Assembly (NCBI GenBank): GCA_910586565.1 | Contig: CAJUIT010000002.1 | Span: forward strand, 62,001-126,000 | DNA: 64,000 bases | Source: an uncultured Muribaculaceae bacterium | GTDB lineage: Bacteria; Bacteroidota; Bacteroidia; Bacteroidales; Muribaculaceae | Reading direction: 5' to 3' | Shown here: one piece after another, positions 45,570-54,270 of the stretch | How the letters are laid out: every line of letters starts with the position of its first letter | How positions within the stretch are numbered: the stretch's first letter is position 1 | The notes under the pieces: model-generated | Databases searched by the model: none | What the model saw: the letters and a program-made list of their open reading frames with translations, nothing else | Told to the model about the DNA's origin: nothing | Program-made: the position numbers and the translations under genes

Positions 45570-46766
45570 TCAGGCCGGTTCTGAGATTTCTGTTTTTTCA
45601 GAATTTTTTAACAGCCAACCCTTTGCAAAATATACAAAAGAATACACGAGTGACACACATACAGGAATCGCCAAAATCAAAAGCCATCCATCCCAAACCC
45701 CACTACCCGATTCAATCCTCCAAGTATACCCAATATACTCAGTATCAAACATCCAGGGTGCATTTACCAAATCAAAAATTAAAGAAAGCGCAACGCACAG
45801 AAAATATGGAAAGAATAATGCGAGCAGGGAGTAACATTTGAGGCGTTGATCAGTATTTAACTCAACTATTTTTGACATCTTTCGAGCAATTGGAAGGAAA
45901 AAGAGAACATCTTTTGAAAAGGTTTTTGACAAAAAATTATTAAGATAATAACCACTCACCACGATTGTGATTGGAAGATAAACCATCGACCACCCCCATA
46001 CAGCCGTGTTGCACATTCTCAGAGGTAACACCGCTAACACAATTAACAACAGCACTATACAGGATTTAAACAGAATACCGCCAAATAATATGTTGCTATT
46101 GTTGTTTGATGTCTTATAGTTATAATTTAACTTGTTTGAAGCAGACATAGTTGTTTCCACGTTATTGGTCATATCTTCTACCTGCTCCTTACAGTTAGCA
46201 TTTTCCGGATATGACGAATTGTAAATATTAGTATCATTGTTGCTAACATTGTTTTTATACCGCTTCGTTATGGCAATATTAAATATAATCGAAATTACCA
46301 TGAAAATAATCTGCAATGAGAGTGCAAACAACAAGAGGTTTATTTTTTCATAAACTAAATATTCCGACCATACAGGATTGGTGACGAAATCTGCCTCAGG
46401 CAGGTTTGTCGGGACCCCCAAATATGCTATTACAGCAAACGTATATAAAATGCCTTTACAGATTTTGATTGATTTCTTTAATTTGATGTTTGGAGAAATA
46501 GATTTGTATATACCCAAACAAATAATTAATAATGCAAGCTTGAGATTAGCGAATGCAAGATCTTTTGATGAGGACATATTTATCACGAAAACAATCAAAA
46601 AAAATAATGCCACAACAAAATACCACAATCCCTTTTTTAATTTAACGCCGCCTTGTGTATCCTTCCCCAATAAAAAAGTAACGAATAAAAGAATGGTAGA
46701 CAACTTCATTGATACATTCTGAAAAAATTCACCATCCATCAACAATTGCTGAATAAAAGATAACAT
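45570..46766 (-). CDS. Multi-pass membrane protein of unknown function (AT-rich island)
   Basis: A 398-residue protein with about eight hydrophobic helices in two clusters (about 18-170 and 225-385). Between them is a polar, Asn-rich stretch (VSNNDTNIYNSSYPENANC ... YNYKTSNNNSN). No family was recognised. It is the first gene of the AT-rich trio. A promoter at 47138-47169 and a leader-like region of about 365 nt lie upstream. The block differs sharply in base composition from its surroundings, which suggests recent transfer. Confidence 0.8.
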   Translation of the reverse strand: MLSFIQQLLMDGEFFQNVSMKLSTILLFVTFLLGKDTQGGVKLKKGLWYFVVALFFLIVFVINMSSSKDLAFANLKLALLIICLGIYKSISPNIKLKKSIKICKGILYTFAVIAYLGVPTNLPEADFVTNPVWSEYLVYEKINLLLFALSLQIIFMVISIIFNIAITKRYKNNVSNNDTNIYNSSYPENANCKEQVEDMTNNVETTMSASNKLNYNYKTSNNNSNILFGGILFKSCIVLLLIVLAVLPLRMCNTAVWGWSMVYLPITIVVSGYYLNNFLSKTFSKDVLFFLPIARKMSKIVELNTDQRLKCYSLLALFFPYFLCVALSLIFDLVNAPWMFDTEYIGYTWRIESGSGVWDGWLLILAIPVCVSLVYSFVYFAKGWLLKNSEKTEISEPA

Positions 46767-46802
46767 ATTTGAATTATACGCCTCCGGCCTCTCTCTTTGG
46801 CT

Positions 46803-46991
46803 TTAGATTGGTTTATATACAGAAAACGTGAGGTCTGTACTGCCTGCCCGTTCCACAGTTAGAGGCCTTCGCATTGCCCTGATTCGTTGAACGAGCAAAC
46901 AACGCAGAGGCCTCACGCAGAATATGCTATACACCCATTCACGGCACTCTCGTGTCATGTTGGGCGGAATATACATATCCACATCAGCCAT
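46803..46991 (-). CDS. Possible small leader-encoded peptide
   Basis: A 62-codon frame inside the leader upstream of the AT-rich operon. It starts MADVDMYIPPNMTRECREWV and ends LTFSVYKPI. The related region near 35850-35900 contains a degenerate counterpart (DVSINTPVNV against DVDMYIPPNM), so the coding frame may have been conserved once. It is Arg/Cys-rich. It could equally be an open frame by chance in a structured RNA. Confidence 0.3.
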   Translation of the reverse strand: MADVDMYIPPNMTRECREWVYSIFCVRPLRCLLVQRIRAMRRPLTVERAGSTDLTFSVYKPI

Positions 46992-47137
46992 CTACCGTTT
47001 GCTGCATTCTTGACGAATCATTGAAAGTTGCGAAGTTTCTAACTGTCAAGAAAGAGCGCCGAGTAAACGCTTTCTATTATGTCTCCAGTCCCACCCGCGT
47101 TGCCCTGACCGGGCCTCTGCGATGCGGTCTGCGACCG
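46820..47137 (-). other. Leader-like region related to 35677-36061
   Basis: In the same order and similar spacing as 35677-36061: CCTCTGCG and CCCACCCGC (47090-47121), AAAGTTGCGAAGTTT (47024-47038), AGGCCTTCGCATT (46863-46875) and AAAACGTGAGG (about 46823). It is preceded by a promoter at 47138-47169. Confidence 0.6.
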
Positions 47138-47169
47138 CAAAGATAAGAACAATTTTATATTTCCGCAAT
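47138..47169 (-). promoter_or_regulatory. Promoter of the AT-rich membrane-protein operon/leader
   Basis: -7 TATCTTTG exact (47138-47145), 20-bp spacer, -33 ATTG (47166-47169), minus strand. Confidence 0.55.
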
Positions 47170-47282
47170 CCCCATCCATCTGTTAACCGGCTCATAAAGG
47201 CATAGCAACTTTTATGAGCATCAGCGACAAAGGGAAACTGAAAATATTAAAGCAAGAGGGTTTTTGTTTCGGGAAAATTTGG

Positions 47283-47290
47283 TAAATTTG
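47283..47290 (+). promoter_or_regulatory. -7 box of the DUF234-type ATPase gene
   Basis: TAAATTTG, exact. A TTTG lies 16 bp upstream (47263-47266), a slightly short spacing. Transcription would begin at about 47296, right at the base of the hairpin 47294-47345. Confidence 0.5.
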
Positions 47291-47293
47291 CGG

Positions 47294-47345
47294 TATCGCA
47301 ACCGTCAGTTCCGAAATGGCGGTTTCGGAACTGACGGTTGCGATA
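47294..47345 (+). promoter_or_regulatory. 23-bp perfect hairpin at the 5' end of the ATPase mRNA
   Basis: Left arm 47294-47316 and right arm 47323-47345 are exactly complementary, with loop TGGCGG. TTTTTT follows 5 nt later (47351-47356). The start codon is 25 nt past the stem. It could be an attenuator, a 5' stabiliser or the end of a mobile element. Confidence 0.7.
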
Positions 47346-47370
47346 GTAGGTTTTTTATAAGGTTTACGCT

Positions 47371-48690
47371 ATGAAATTTTTCAACCGCACATCAGAAATA
47401 GCTACGCTAAAGGAGATTCAGGCTCTATCAACGGAAAACGCTCAGTTCACTGTGGTGACAGGGCGCAGGCGCATTGGGAAAACCGCCCTCGTGCTAAAAG
47501 CCTATGAGGAGATTCCGTTTCTCTATTTTTTTGTTGCGCGGAAACCCGAAAACGAACTTTGTCTCAATTTCCAAGATGAAATAGAGCTGAAAACGGGGAT
47601 GAAGATGATGGGTAAAGCCCAACGGTTTATCGAGCTTTTTGAAAACCTGATGGAAATGTCGAAAACCGTGCCCCTGACCCTGTTTATTGACGAATTTCAA
47701 GAGTTTTTGCAGATAAATCCGGCAATCTACAGCGAAATGCAACGGGTGTGGGACCTTAACCACTCCAATTCAAAAATCAACCTTATCGTGTGCGGCTCGG
47801 TGAACTCTCTGATTACAAAAATATTCACCGACCTTAAAGAACCGCTCTACAACCGCCAGACTCGATTCATGAAGGTGGCGGCTTTCAAAACTTCTGTGGT
47901 GAAAGAGATTTTGGAGTTTTATCACCCATCTTACCGCCCCGACGACCTGCTTTCGCTCTATGCCATATCGGGCGGGGTGGCCAAATATGTGCAGCTGTTG
48001 GTCGATAACAAAAAATTCACCCGCAACGACATTATTAATTTTATTTTCAGAAGCGACTCAGTATTCCTGCCGGAAGGGAAATCGGTACTTATTGAGGAAT
48101 TCGGCAAAGACTACATCAATTACTTTGCAATCCTGTCGGCAATCGCAACCGGTAAAACGCGCCGAAACGAAATTGAAGAGGTTGTGGGCAGAGAAATCGG
48201 GGGCTACCTATCGCGCCTCGAAAACGATTACCGATTCATTTCGAAGAAGCAGCCGCTATTTGAGAAAACGCGGAATAAAAACATAATCTACACCCTCAAC
48301 GACTGTTTTTTCTCGTTTTGGTTCCGCTTTATCTACCGCTACAACTACATGCTTGAAATCGAAGCCTACAACCAAATTATTGAAGTGGTGAAACGCGATT
48401 TCGACATTTTCAGCGGGCACATGCTCGAACGTTATTTCTACAACAAACTTATTGAATCGGGTGAATATACCCGCATTGGCAGTTGGTGGGACCGAAAAGG
48501 TGAGAATGAAATCGACCTCATCGCAATCAACGAACTGAATCAAACAGCAACATTTTTTGAGGTGAAGCGCAACGCCGACAAAATTTCACTGCCGCTGCTT
48601 CAGAGGAAGGTTGATGTGTTCATGAATGCCACCCACGAACTACGCGGCTACACCATAGCAATCAAAGGCTTATCGATGGATGACATGTAA
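47371..48690 (+). CDS. AAA-type ATPase with C-terminal PD-(D/E)XK-like (DUF234) domain
   Basis: A 439-residue protein. Walker A is VVTGRRRIGKTALVLKAYE (about 28-46), Walker B LTLFIDEFQEFL (about 107), and sensor-like NLIVCGSV follows. A winged-helix-like middle part leads to a C-terminal nuclease-like fold: RIGSWWDRKGENEIDLIAI and TATFFEVKRN give the Glu/Asp...Glu-x-Lys pattern. Such ATPases are widespread in archaea and anaerobic bacteria; their role is unknown, with links to mobile DNA or defence suspected. It has its own promoter and an unusual 5' hairpin. Base composition is lower in GC than mutS next door, which fits accessory DNA. Confidence 0.9.
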   Translation: MKFFNRTSEIATLKEIQALSTENAQFTVVTGRRRIGKTALVLKAYEEIPFLYFFVARKPENELCLNFQDEIELKTGMKMMGKAQRFIELFENLMEMSKTVPLTLFIDEFQEFLQINPAIYSEMQRVWDLNHSNSKINLIVCGSVNSLITKIFTDLKEPLYNRQTRFMKVAAFKTSVVKEILEFYHPSYRPDDLLSLYAISGGVAKYVQLLVDNKKFTRNDIINFIFRSDSVFLPEGKSVLIEEFGKDYINYFAILSAIATGKTRRNEIEEVVGREIGGYLSRLENDYRFISKKQPLFEKTRNKNIIYTLNDCFFSFWFRFIYRYNYMLEIEAYNQIIEVVKRDFDIFSGHMLERYFYNKLIESGEYTRIGSWWDRKGENEIDLIAINELNQTATFFEVKRNADKISLPLLQRKVDVFMNATHELRGYTIAIKGLSMDDM

Positions 48691-48764
48691 CAGACCCACT
48701 CTTCAGCACGCTCTCAATCCCATTCAAATCGGAGCGGGAAATGCGCATTTTGTTGGAGGGGGGC

Positions 48765-48796
48765 GTTGGCTCATCCGGCAAATATGCGTAAATTTG
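48765..48796 (+). promoter_or_regulatory. Promoter of mutS
   Basis: -33 GTTG (48765-48768), 20-bp spacer, -7 TAAATTTG exact (48789-48796). Leader about 72 nt containing an AAAACTTAAAACTCAAAAAC low-complexity run. Confidence 0.55.
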
Positions 48797-48874
48797 TCGT
48801 AAACAAGCGGCGGGGTACGCCGACTCCGAAGCTTAAAACTTAAAACTCAAAAACAAACAACTAAAAACTCAACG

Positions 48875-51559
48875 ATGGCAAAGAAAGTTGTGGAAACTCC
48901 ACTGATGAAGCAGTATTTCGAGATGAAACAGAAACATCCCGATGCTGTGCTGCTGTTTCGCGTAGGCGACTTCTACGAAACTTTCTGCGACGATGCTATC
49001 ACGGCTTCGGAGATTCTCGGCATCACCCTCACGCGGCGCGCCAACGGAGCGGCCTCGTCGATTGAGCTGGCAGGGTTTCCCCACCATGCGCTCGACACCT
49101 ATCTGCCAAAGCTCGTGAGGGCGGGCAAACGTGTGGCCATCTGCGAGCAACTTGAGGACCCGAAGCTCACCAAGAAGCTTGTGAAACGCGGCATCACCGA
49201 GTTGGTGACCCCCGGCGTGGCGATGAACGACAATGTGCTCGACCACCGCGAGAACAACTTCCTGGCCGCCGTGCACTTTGCCAAAGGTGGAGCCAAAGCT
49301 ACCGTTGGGGTGGCGTTTCTCGACATATCAACCGGTGAATTTCTCACCGCCGAGGGAACGGCCGACTATGTTGACAAGCTTCTGAGCAATTTCGCCCCGA
49401 AGGAGGTGCTTGTGGAACGCGGCAACCGCCCGCGCCTCGACGAGAGTTTCACAGGCCGCTATCTCGCCTTTGAGCTTGAGGACTGGATTTTCACCGACCA
49501 GTCGGCAATGGACAGGTTGCTGAAACAATTTGAAACATCGTCGCTCAAGGGGTTCGGCATCCACAAGATGCCTGCGGCAATCATAGCCTCGGGGGCGATT
49601 CTCCACTATCTCGACATAACACGTCACACCCACACGGGGCACATTGCGCGCCTGAGCCGCATTGAGGAGGATACTTTCGTGCGCCTCGACAAATTCACCG
49701 TGCGCAATCTGGAGCTGCTGACATCGCTCGGCGAGGATGGGAAAAGCCTCCTCGACGTGATTGACCGCACCGTGAGCCCTATGGGTGCCCGCATGCTGCG
49801 GCGTTGGGTCACATTCCCGCTGAAGGATGCCGCGAAAATCAACGCGCGCCTCGATGCGGTGGAATATTTCTTCAAACATCCCGATGAGCGCGACACCCTG
49901 CGCGAACAGCTTGAACGCATCGGCGACCTTGAGCGACTGATTTCAAAGGTTGCCGCGCAGCGCATCTCGCCGCGCGAGGTTGTGCAGGTGCGCAACGCAC
50001 TCACCGCCATCGAACCGATAAAAGCGATTCTCGAACAGACCGAAAACGCCCCCCTGCGCGCCATCGCCGAACAGCTCAACCCCTGCCGACTCATGCGCGA
50101 CCGCATAAGCAACGAGATTGTCGACGATGCCCCCAACCAGCTCAACCGCGGCAACGTGATAAAGCCGGGGGTAGATGCCGAGCTCGACCAATTGCGCGAA
50201 ATCGCCTATCAGGGGAAGGACTATCTGCTGCGCATCCAACGCCGCGAAGTGGAAGCAACGGGAATCACAAGCCTAAAGATTGGCTACAACAACGTGTTCG
50301 GCTACTACATTGAGGTTACCAACACCCACAAGGATAAAGTGCCTGCCGAATGGATTCGCAAGCAGACACTCGTCAACGCCGAGCGCTACATCACCCAGGA
50401 GCTGAAAGAGTATGAGGAGAAGATTCTCACCGCCCAGGAGCGCATCGAAATCATTGAGACACGTCTCTACAACGACCTTGTGGCGCGCCTCGGTGAATAT
50501 GTGACCGCCATTCTGGCCGACGCCCACCTGCTGGCACGCCTCGACTGCCTGCTGGCGCTCACACGTGTGGCTCTGGAGAACAAATATAACCGCCCTGTTG
50601 TCGACGACTCCCTGAAAATCGAAATCCGCGAGGGGCGTCACCCCGTGATTGAGAAGGAGCTCCCTGCGGGCACCCCCTACATCACCAACAGCATCACCCT
50701 CGACAACGAAGGGAACCAGATTATGATGATAACCGGCCCCAACATGTCGGGTAAATCGGCGCTTCTGCGCTCAACGGCACTTAATGTGCTGTTGGCACAG
50801 ATTGGCAGCTTCGTGGCCGCCGATTCGGCCCACATCGGGGTTGTTGACAAGATTTTCACCCGCGTGGGAGCATCGGACAACATCTCGCTGGGAGAATCGA
50901 CATTCATGGTGGAGATGAACGAGGCCGCCTCCATCCTCAACAACATGAGCCAACGGTCGCTGATTCTGTTTGACGAGCTCGGGCGCGGCACCTCCACCTA
51001 CGACGGCATCTCCATCGCCTGGGCCATCGTTGAGCACATCAACTCATCGCCCATGCGCCCCAAAACCCTTTTCGCCACCCACTACCACGAGCTCAACGAA
51101 ATGGAGGAAGCCTACCCCGGTGTGGTGAACTATAACGTTTCGGTGAAGGAAATCGACGGCAAAGTGGTGTTTCTGCGCAAACTCGCGCGCGGTGGGAGCG
51201 AGCATAGCTTCGGCATCCATGTGGCCAAACTTGCCGGTATGCCACGCGCCATAGTCGACCGCGCCGCCAACGTGCTGCGTCAGCTCGAAGCAATGAACCG
51301 CCATTCACCCGCAGCCGGAGCCCAGGCCGAGGAAACCACCCCCGCCAAAGGGAAGAAAGGGAAAACGGCACCGTCGGCAGCCCCTGCCACAATGCCGCGC
51401 ATTGATTCGGGAGGGATGCAACTGAGCTTCTTCCAGCTCGACGACCCAATCCTCTCGCAGATACGCGACGAAATTCTCAACCTCGACATTGATAACCTCT
51501 CCCCCTTGCAGGCGCTCAACAAGCTATCAGACATCCGCGCCATTCTCACCGGGAAATAA
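48875..51559 (+). CDS. mutS: DNA mismatch repair protein MutS
   Basis: An 894-residue MutS1. The mismatch-recognition Phe-X-Glu lies in LLFRVGDFYETF near residue 34. Connector, lever and clamp domains follow, then the ATPase: Walker A ITGPNMSGKSALLRSTAL (about 622), Walker B LILFDELGRGTSTYDGISIAWA and the signature FATHYHELNEME. A C-terminal segment (ILNLDIDNLSPLQALNKLSDI) is the tetramerisation region. A Lys/Ala/Pro insertion (about 815-835) precedes it. It acts with MutL in the cytosol; no mutL is in the window. Transcribed alone. Confidence 0.98.
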   Translation: MAKKVVETPLMKQYFEMKQKHPDAVLLFRVGDFYETFCDDAITASEILGITLTRRANGAASSIELAGFPHHALDTYLPKLVRAGKRVAICEQLEDPKLTKKLVKRGITELVTPGVAMNDNVLDHRENNFLAAVHFAKGGAKATVGVAFLDISTGEFLTAEGTADYVDKLLSNFAPKEVLVERGNRPRLDESFTGRYLAFELEDWIFTDQSAMDRLLKQFETSSLKGFGIHKMPAAIIASGAILHYLDITRHTHTGHIARLSRIEEDTFVRLDKFTVRNLELLTSLGEDGKSLLDVIDRTVSPMGARMLRRWVTFPLKDAAKINARLDAVEYFFKHPDERDTLREQLERIGDLERLISKVAAQRISPREVVQVRNALTAIEPIKAILEQTENAPLRAIAEQLNPCRLMRDRISNEIVDDAPNQLNRGNVIKPGVDAELDQLREIAYQGKDYLLRIQRREVEATGITSLKIGYNNVFGYYIEVTNTHKDKVPAEWIRKQTLVNAERYITQELKEYEEKILTAQERIEIIETRLYNDLVARLGEYVTAILADAHLLARLDCLLALTRVALENKYNRPVVDDSLKIEIREGRHPVIEKELPAGTPYITNSITLDNEGNQIMMITGPNMSGKSALLRSTALNVLLAQIGSFVAADSAHIGVVDKIFTRVGASDNISLGESTFMVEMNEAASILNNMSQRSLILFDELGRGTSTYDGISIAWAIVEHINSSPMRPKTLFATHYHELNEMEEAYPGVVNYNVSVKEIDGKVVFLRKLARGGSEHSFGIHVAKLAGMPRAIVDRAANVLRQLEAMNRHSPAAGAQAEETTPAKGKKGKTAPSAAPATMPRIDSGGMQLSFFQLDDPILSQIRDEILNLDIDNLSPLQALNKLSDIRAILTGK

Positions 51560-51563
51560 CATG

Positions 51564-51692
51564 AGGGCGTGTCATTACGGCTCGTCTGCGACGTCGCTTG
51601 CGGGATTCGGTCTCGGTCACGTACTTCAGTACGCTCCCGGCGACCTCACCCACAAGCTCCTACCATCCGAACCATTCTGACAACGCCCTCGC
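51564..51692. repeat. Long hairpin repeat, copy 3
   Basis: Close relative of 26911-27040. Apex TCGGTCA, stem CGTACT/AGTACG with loop TC, then CTCCC at about 51614-51640. Ends GAGGGCGTGTC and GACAACGCCCTC. A shortened second half-copy follows at about 51714-51762. Confidence 0.8.
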
Positions 51693-51763
51693 CATCCGGA
51701 TAAAAGCAGGTAGGTGTGTCATTACGGCCAAACCATTCTGACAGCACCCTCACCATACGGATA

Positions 51764-51815
51764 AAAACAAGGCGGTGTGTCAAAATGCAGAGATTTTGAC
51801 ACACCGCCTTGTTTT
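51764..51815. terminator. Perfect 23-bp bidirectional terminator between mutS and the tannase gene
   Basis: Left arm 51764-51786 and right arm 51793-51815 are exactly complementary, with loop GCAGAG. Four T's on the plus side and four A's on the other flank it. It lies between convergent genes. Confidence 0.9.
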
Positions 51816-51831
51816 AATGAGGAGTGGGCTT

Positions 51832-53385
51832 TTACCGGGGAAGCGTGGCCTTAATCCAGCGGAAAAGGTCGTCGAGGTTATAATCGCCCGAATGAGGGCG
51901 GTTCCAGGGCAAAGCGAAATCCACATTTTTGCCGTCGTTCTGCAATTTTGTGGCCAAATTCACAGGCACAAGGAAAGAGGTGTCGCGGTCCTTCGCACCG
52001 TGGCGGATATACCAGTTGGGAGCCACGGTTGATTTTCCTGTTCCGATGAAATTCATGGGGTTCATCACCTCAACGTGGCGAACCATCTCCTTGTTGAGCT
52101 TGGCCGACGGGTTGTGCAAACGGTGTTGCAAGCTGAAATCGGTGAAATTGGCAGCCTCACCCTTTTCATTGCCAAACACATTGTTTTCGGGTGAGGGGGT
52201 GTCGATAAGCACACCCATCTGGTCGAAGGCAGGAGGTGTTTTAAGTGGGGTAACCGATGCCACATAGCTCAGATAACGGTCGAGGTCGAGCGCCGTGACA
52301 AAGTCGGATGTTTTGTTAAAACGCGGCGCATTGCCGGGGCCGAACGAGGGAGCCTGCCGGCCATCGCCCGCCGGTTTGAAATCTTTGCCACCGGGGCGCA
52401 TTCCACGGCCGGGACCTCCACCGGGTCCACCACCCATCGGGCCCGACTTATCCTGATAGAACGTGAAGCCGATGGTGTCGGGAATCACACACCCTTCCTG
52501 AAGGGCACGGTGAGCCGATTCGAGCAGGAAGCCTTTCAGATAGTCCTTGTAATTATCGGCGGTGAGGGGTGTTCCGTCTTTCATCGTCAGGCCGAGAGAA
52601 TTGATATAAGCGGGGCATTCAGCGGCCAGTTCGTTGGAAATGGCAATCTGAGCCTCCGAAAGGTTCCTCACACCTGTGTTGGTGCATCCATAGAGCCATT
52701 CATACTCCATATCGGCATGGTTGAGGTCGGTGATGGGACAATAGCAGATCGCCGCAAAGACATTATCGGTGGCATCGGCAGCTCCCATTTTCTTCAGGTC
52801 GCTTTCATAGTCACGGGCATTGGCTGTGGCTCCGAGCAGCGACGACATAGCGCCCCCGGCACTCGTGCCGTCGGTGAATATCAGCTCGGAATCGCCGGGA
52901 ATCAGGGCGTCGTTGTAGCGGAGATAACGCACCGCAGCCTTGAGGTCGAGCAGGCCGTTGGGAGCCATGCCGGTGTAGACAGTTGCGCCGTTACGCTCGA
53001 TTGTTGAGTTGGAACCGCGCGAGCCGGGAATGCAAACAACATATCCCTCGCTCAAAGCGCGCCCGGTTGCATCGGCGGGGGATGGAGTCTTAGCCGTTGA
53101 GGCTGCATATCCACCCACATAGGTGCGCAACAGGATGGGAACGCGGGGGATGTTGGCCAACGTTTCAGGCACATATATGTTAAGCGTCTGATAGGTGGAA
53201 TCCTCCACATTAGTTACATAAAAAATCCCTTCGTAGGCCTTATAGGGCACGTTGCTGCCATCGGGCATGGTGAGGCTTCCGCGGGTGAAGCTGTCGGGGT
53301 TGAAGCGGAGGCTGTCGTTTGCGGCTGCCGACGCCACAGTGCCGGCAAGGAGTAGCAATGCTCCCGCTGCGAATCTTAATTTCAT
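51832..53385 (-). CDS. Tannase/feruloyl-esterase-like serine hydrolase (subtype B tannase family), exported
   Basis: A 517-residue protein with a signal peptide (LRFAAGALLLLAGTVASA). The alpha/beta-hydrolase nucleophile is Ser175 in GTSAGGA. KDRDTSF (Asp466) and PHSGDYN (His498) complete the triad, with the same 32-residue spacing as in Lactobacillus plantarum tannase (Asp419/His451; from memory). VPGSRG-like CIPGSRGSNS is also tannase-like. A Gly/Pro-rich insertion (GPMGGGPGGGPGRGMRPGG, about 310-330) is unusual. It should hydrolyse galloyl or related phenolic esters in the periplasm. It starts 13 nt after the SirTM stop, so it is probably the last gene of that operon. Terminator at 51764-51815. 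Confidence 0.85.
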   Translation of the reverse strand: MKLRFAAGALLLLAGTVASAAANDSLRFNPDSFTRGSLTMPDGSNVPYKAYEGIFYVTNVEDSTYQTLNIYVPETLANIPRVPILLRTYVGGYAASTAKTPSPADATGRALSEGYVVCIPGSRGSNSTIERNGATVYTGMAPNGLLDLKAAVRYLRYNDALIPGDSELIFTDGTSAGGAMSSLLGATANARDYESDLKKMGAADATDNVFAAICYCPITDLNHADMEYEWLYGCTNTGVRNLSEAQIAISNELAAECPAYINSLGLTMKDGTPLTADNYKDYLKGFLLESAHRALQEGCVIPDTIGFTFYQDKSGPMGGGPGGGPGRGMRPGGKDFKPAGDGRQAPSFGPGNAPRFNKTSDFVTALDLDRYLSYVASVTPLKTPPAFDQMGVLIDTPSPENNVFGNEKGEAANFTDFSLQHRLHNPSAKLNKEMVRHVEVMNPMNFIGTGKSTVAPNWYIRHGAKDRDTSFLVPVNLATKLQNDGKNVDFALPWNRPHSGDYNLDDLFRWIKATLPR

Positions 53386-53398
53386 CTGTTATTTCTAT

Positions 53399-54250
53399 TT
53401 ATTGATTTAGCTGATTGATGACTTCACCCATATTCTCGGTGAATGAGATGGTGCGCGATGCCGTTTCAACCGGTCCGTGGGGATACTCGGCATTGAGGCG
53501 CACTATGGTGGCTTGAGGATTCTGATAAGCGATGCGCTCGAACGGGTAGCGGATAATGGCGGGGGTGTTGTAGCCGATGCCCAACTCGAGCATCACCACC
53601 CGTTGACGGTCGGCATAACGGTTCATGAAGTTTTCATAACGCATAGCGGCTTCATTCCACGCCTCATCCTGCACGAAATATTGATTTTTGCGCACATGCA
53701 CATCCATGTTGCCTCCACACTCGGGGCACACGGGAAGATATTTTGAATCGACCGTGAGGTTGTGGGAATGCTTTAGAATCTCATCAACCGTTTCTTTGTT
53801 GGAATAGAGTTTGGGATGGCACCCGGTGGCGCACTGCATCATTCCGTAGTCGCCCTGCACCTCAAACAATCGGTCGGGATCGAAACCGGCCTTGCGGAAC
53901 TGGGCATCGACGTTGGTTGTGATAACAAAATAGTTTTTGTTTTTCACAAGGTTGAAAAGCTCGGTGTAGAGCGGCATCGCATCGGGGCGGAAACGGATAT
54001 AGTCGATGTGACGCGCCCAACGCGCCCAACGCTCCTCCTCGGTGGGGAAATCGTAGAAACTCGACGAATAGAGGTCGGGGAAATGGTAGCGGTCGATATA
54101 ATCGGCAAACTCTTTTTTGAAAGCGGGACCGGAATAGTCGAGTCCGGCAGCCGCCGAAAGCCCGGCTCCGGCGCCCACCACCACAGCATCGGCCGCGGCC
54201 AAGCGTTCGCGCGCCCGTTCAATACGTTCTTTAAAATCAATCTGTGCCAT
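53399..54250 (-). CDS. Class-M sirtuin (SirTM-type protein ADP-ribosyltransferase)
   Basis: The ATG at 54250 is preferred (GGAG 8 nt upstream); a TTG four codons earlier is possible. The 283-residue sirtuin has the NAD loop VVGAGAGLSAAAGLDYSG (25-41). TTNVDAQF (Asn113, Asp115) and EVQGDYG (Gln132) follow. Gln132 replaces the catalytic His of deacetylating sirtuins, as in SirTM enzymes of streptococci and staphylococci, where Asn118 and Gln137 are the key residues. A four-Cys zinc site lies at C140, C144, C175 and C178. SirTM proteins attach ADP-ribose to a target, and the macrodomain gene just upstream would remove it. The usual lipoylated GcvH-like target gene is not in this operon. Confidence 0.87.
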   Translation of the reverse strand: MAQIDFKERIERARERLAAADAVVVGAGAGLSAAAGLDYSGPAFKKEFADYIDRYHFPDLYSSSFYDFPTEEERWARWARHIDYIRFRPDAMPLYTELFNLVKNKNYFVITTNVDAQFRKAGFDPDRLFEVQGDYGMMQCATGCHPKLYSNKETVDEILKHSHNLTVDSKYLPVCPECGGNMDVHVRKNQYFVQDEAWNEAAMRYENFMNRYADRQRVVMLELGIGYNTPAIIRYPFERIAYQNPQATIVRLNAEYPHGPVETASRTISFTENMGEVINQLNQ

Positions 54251-54270
54251 AAGCAACTCCAAAATAAAGG

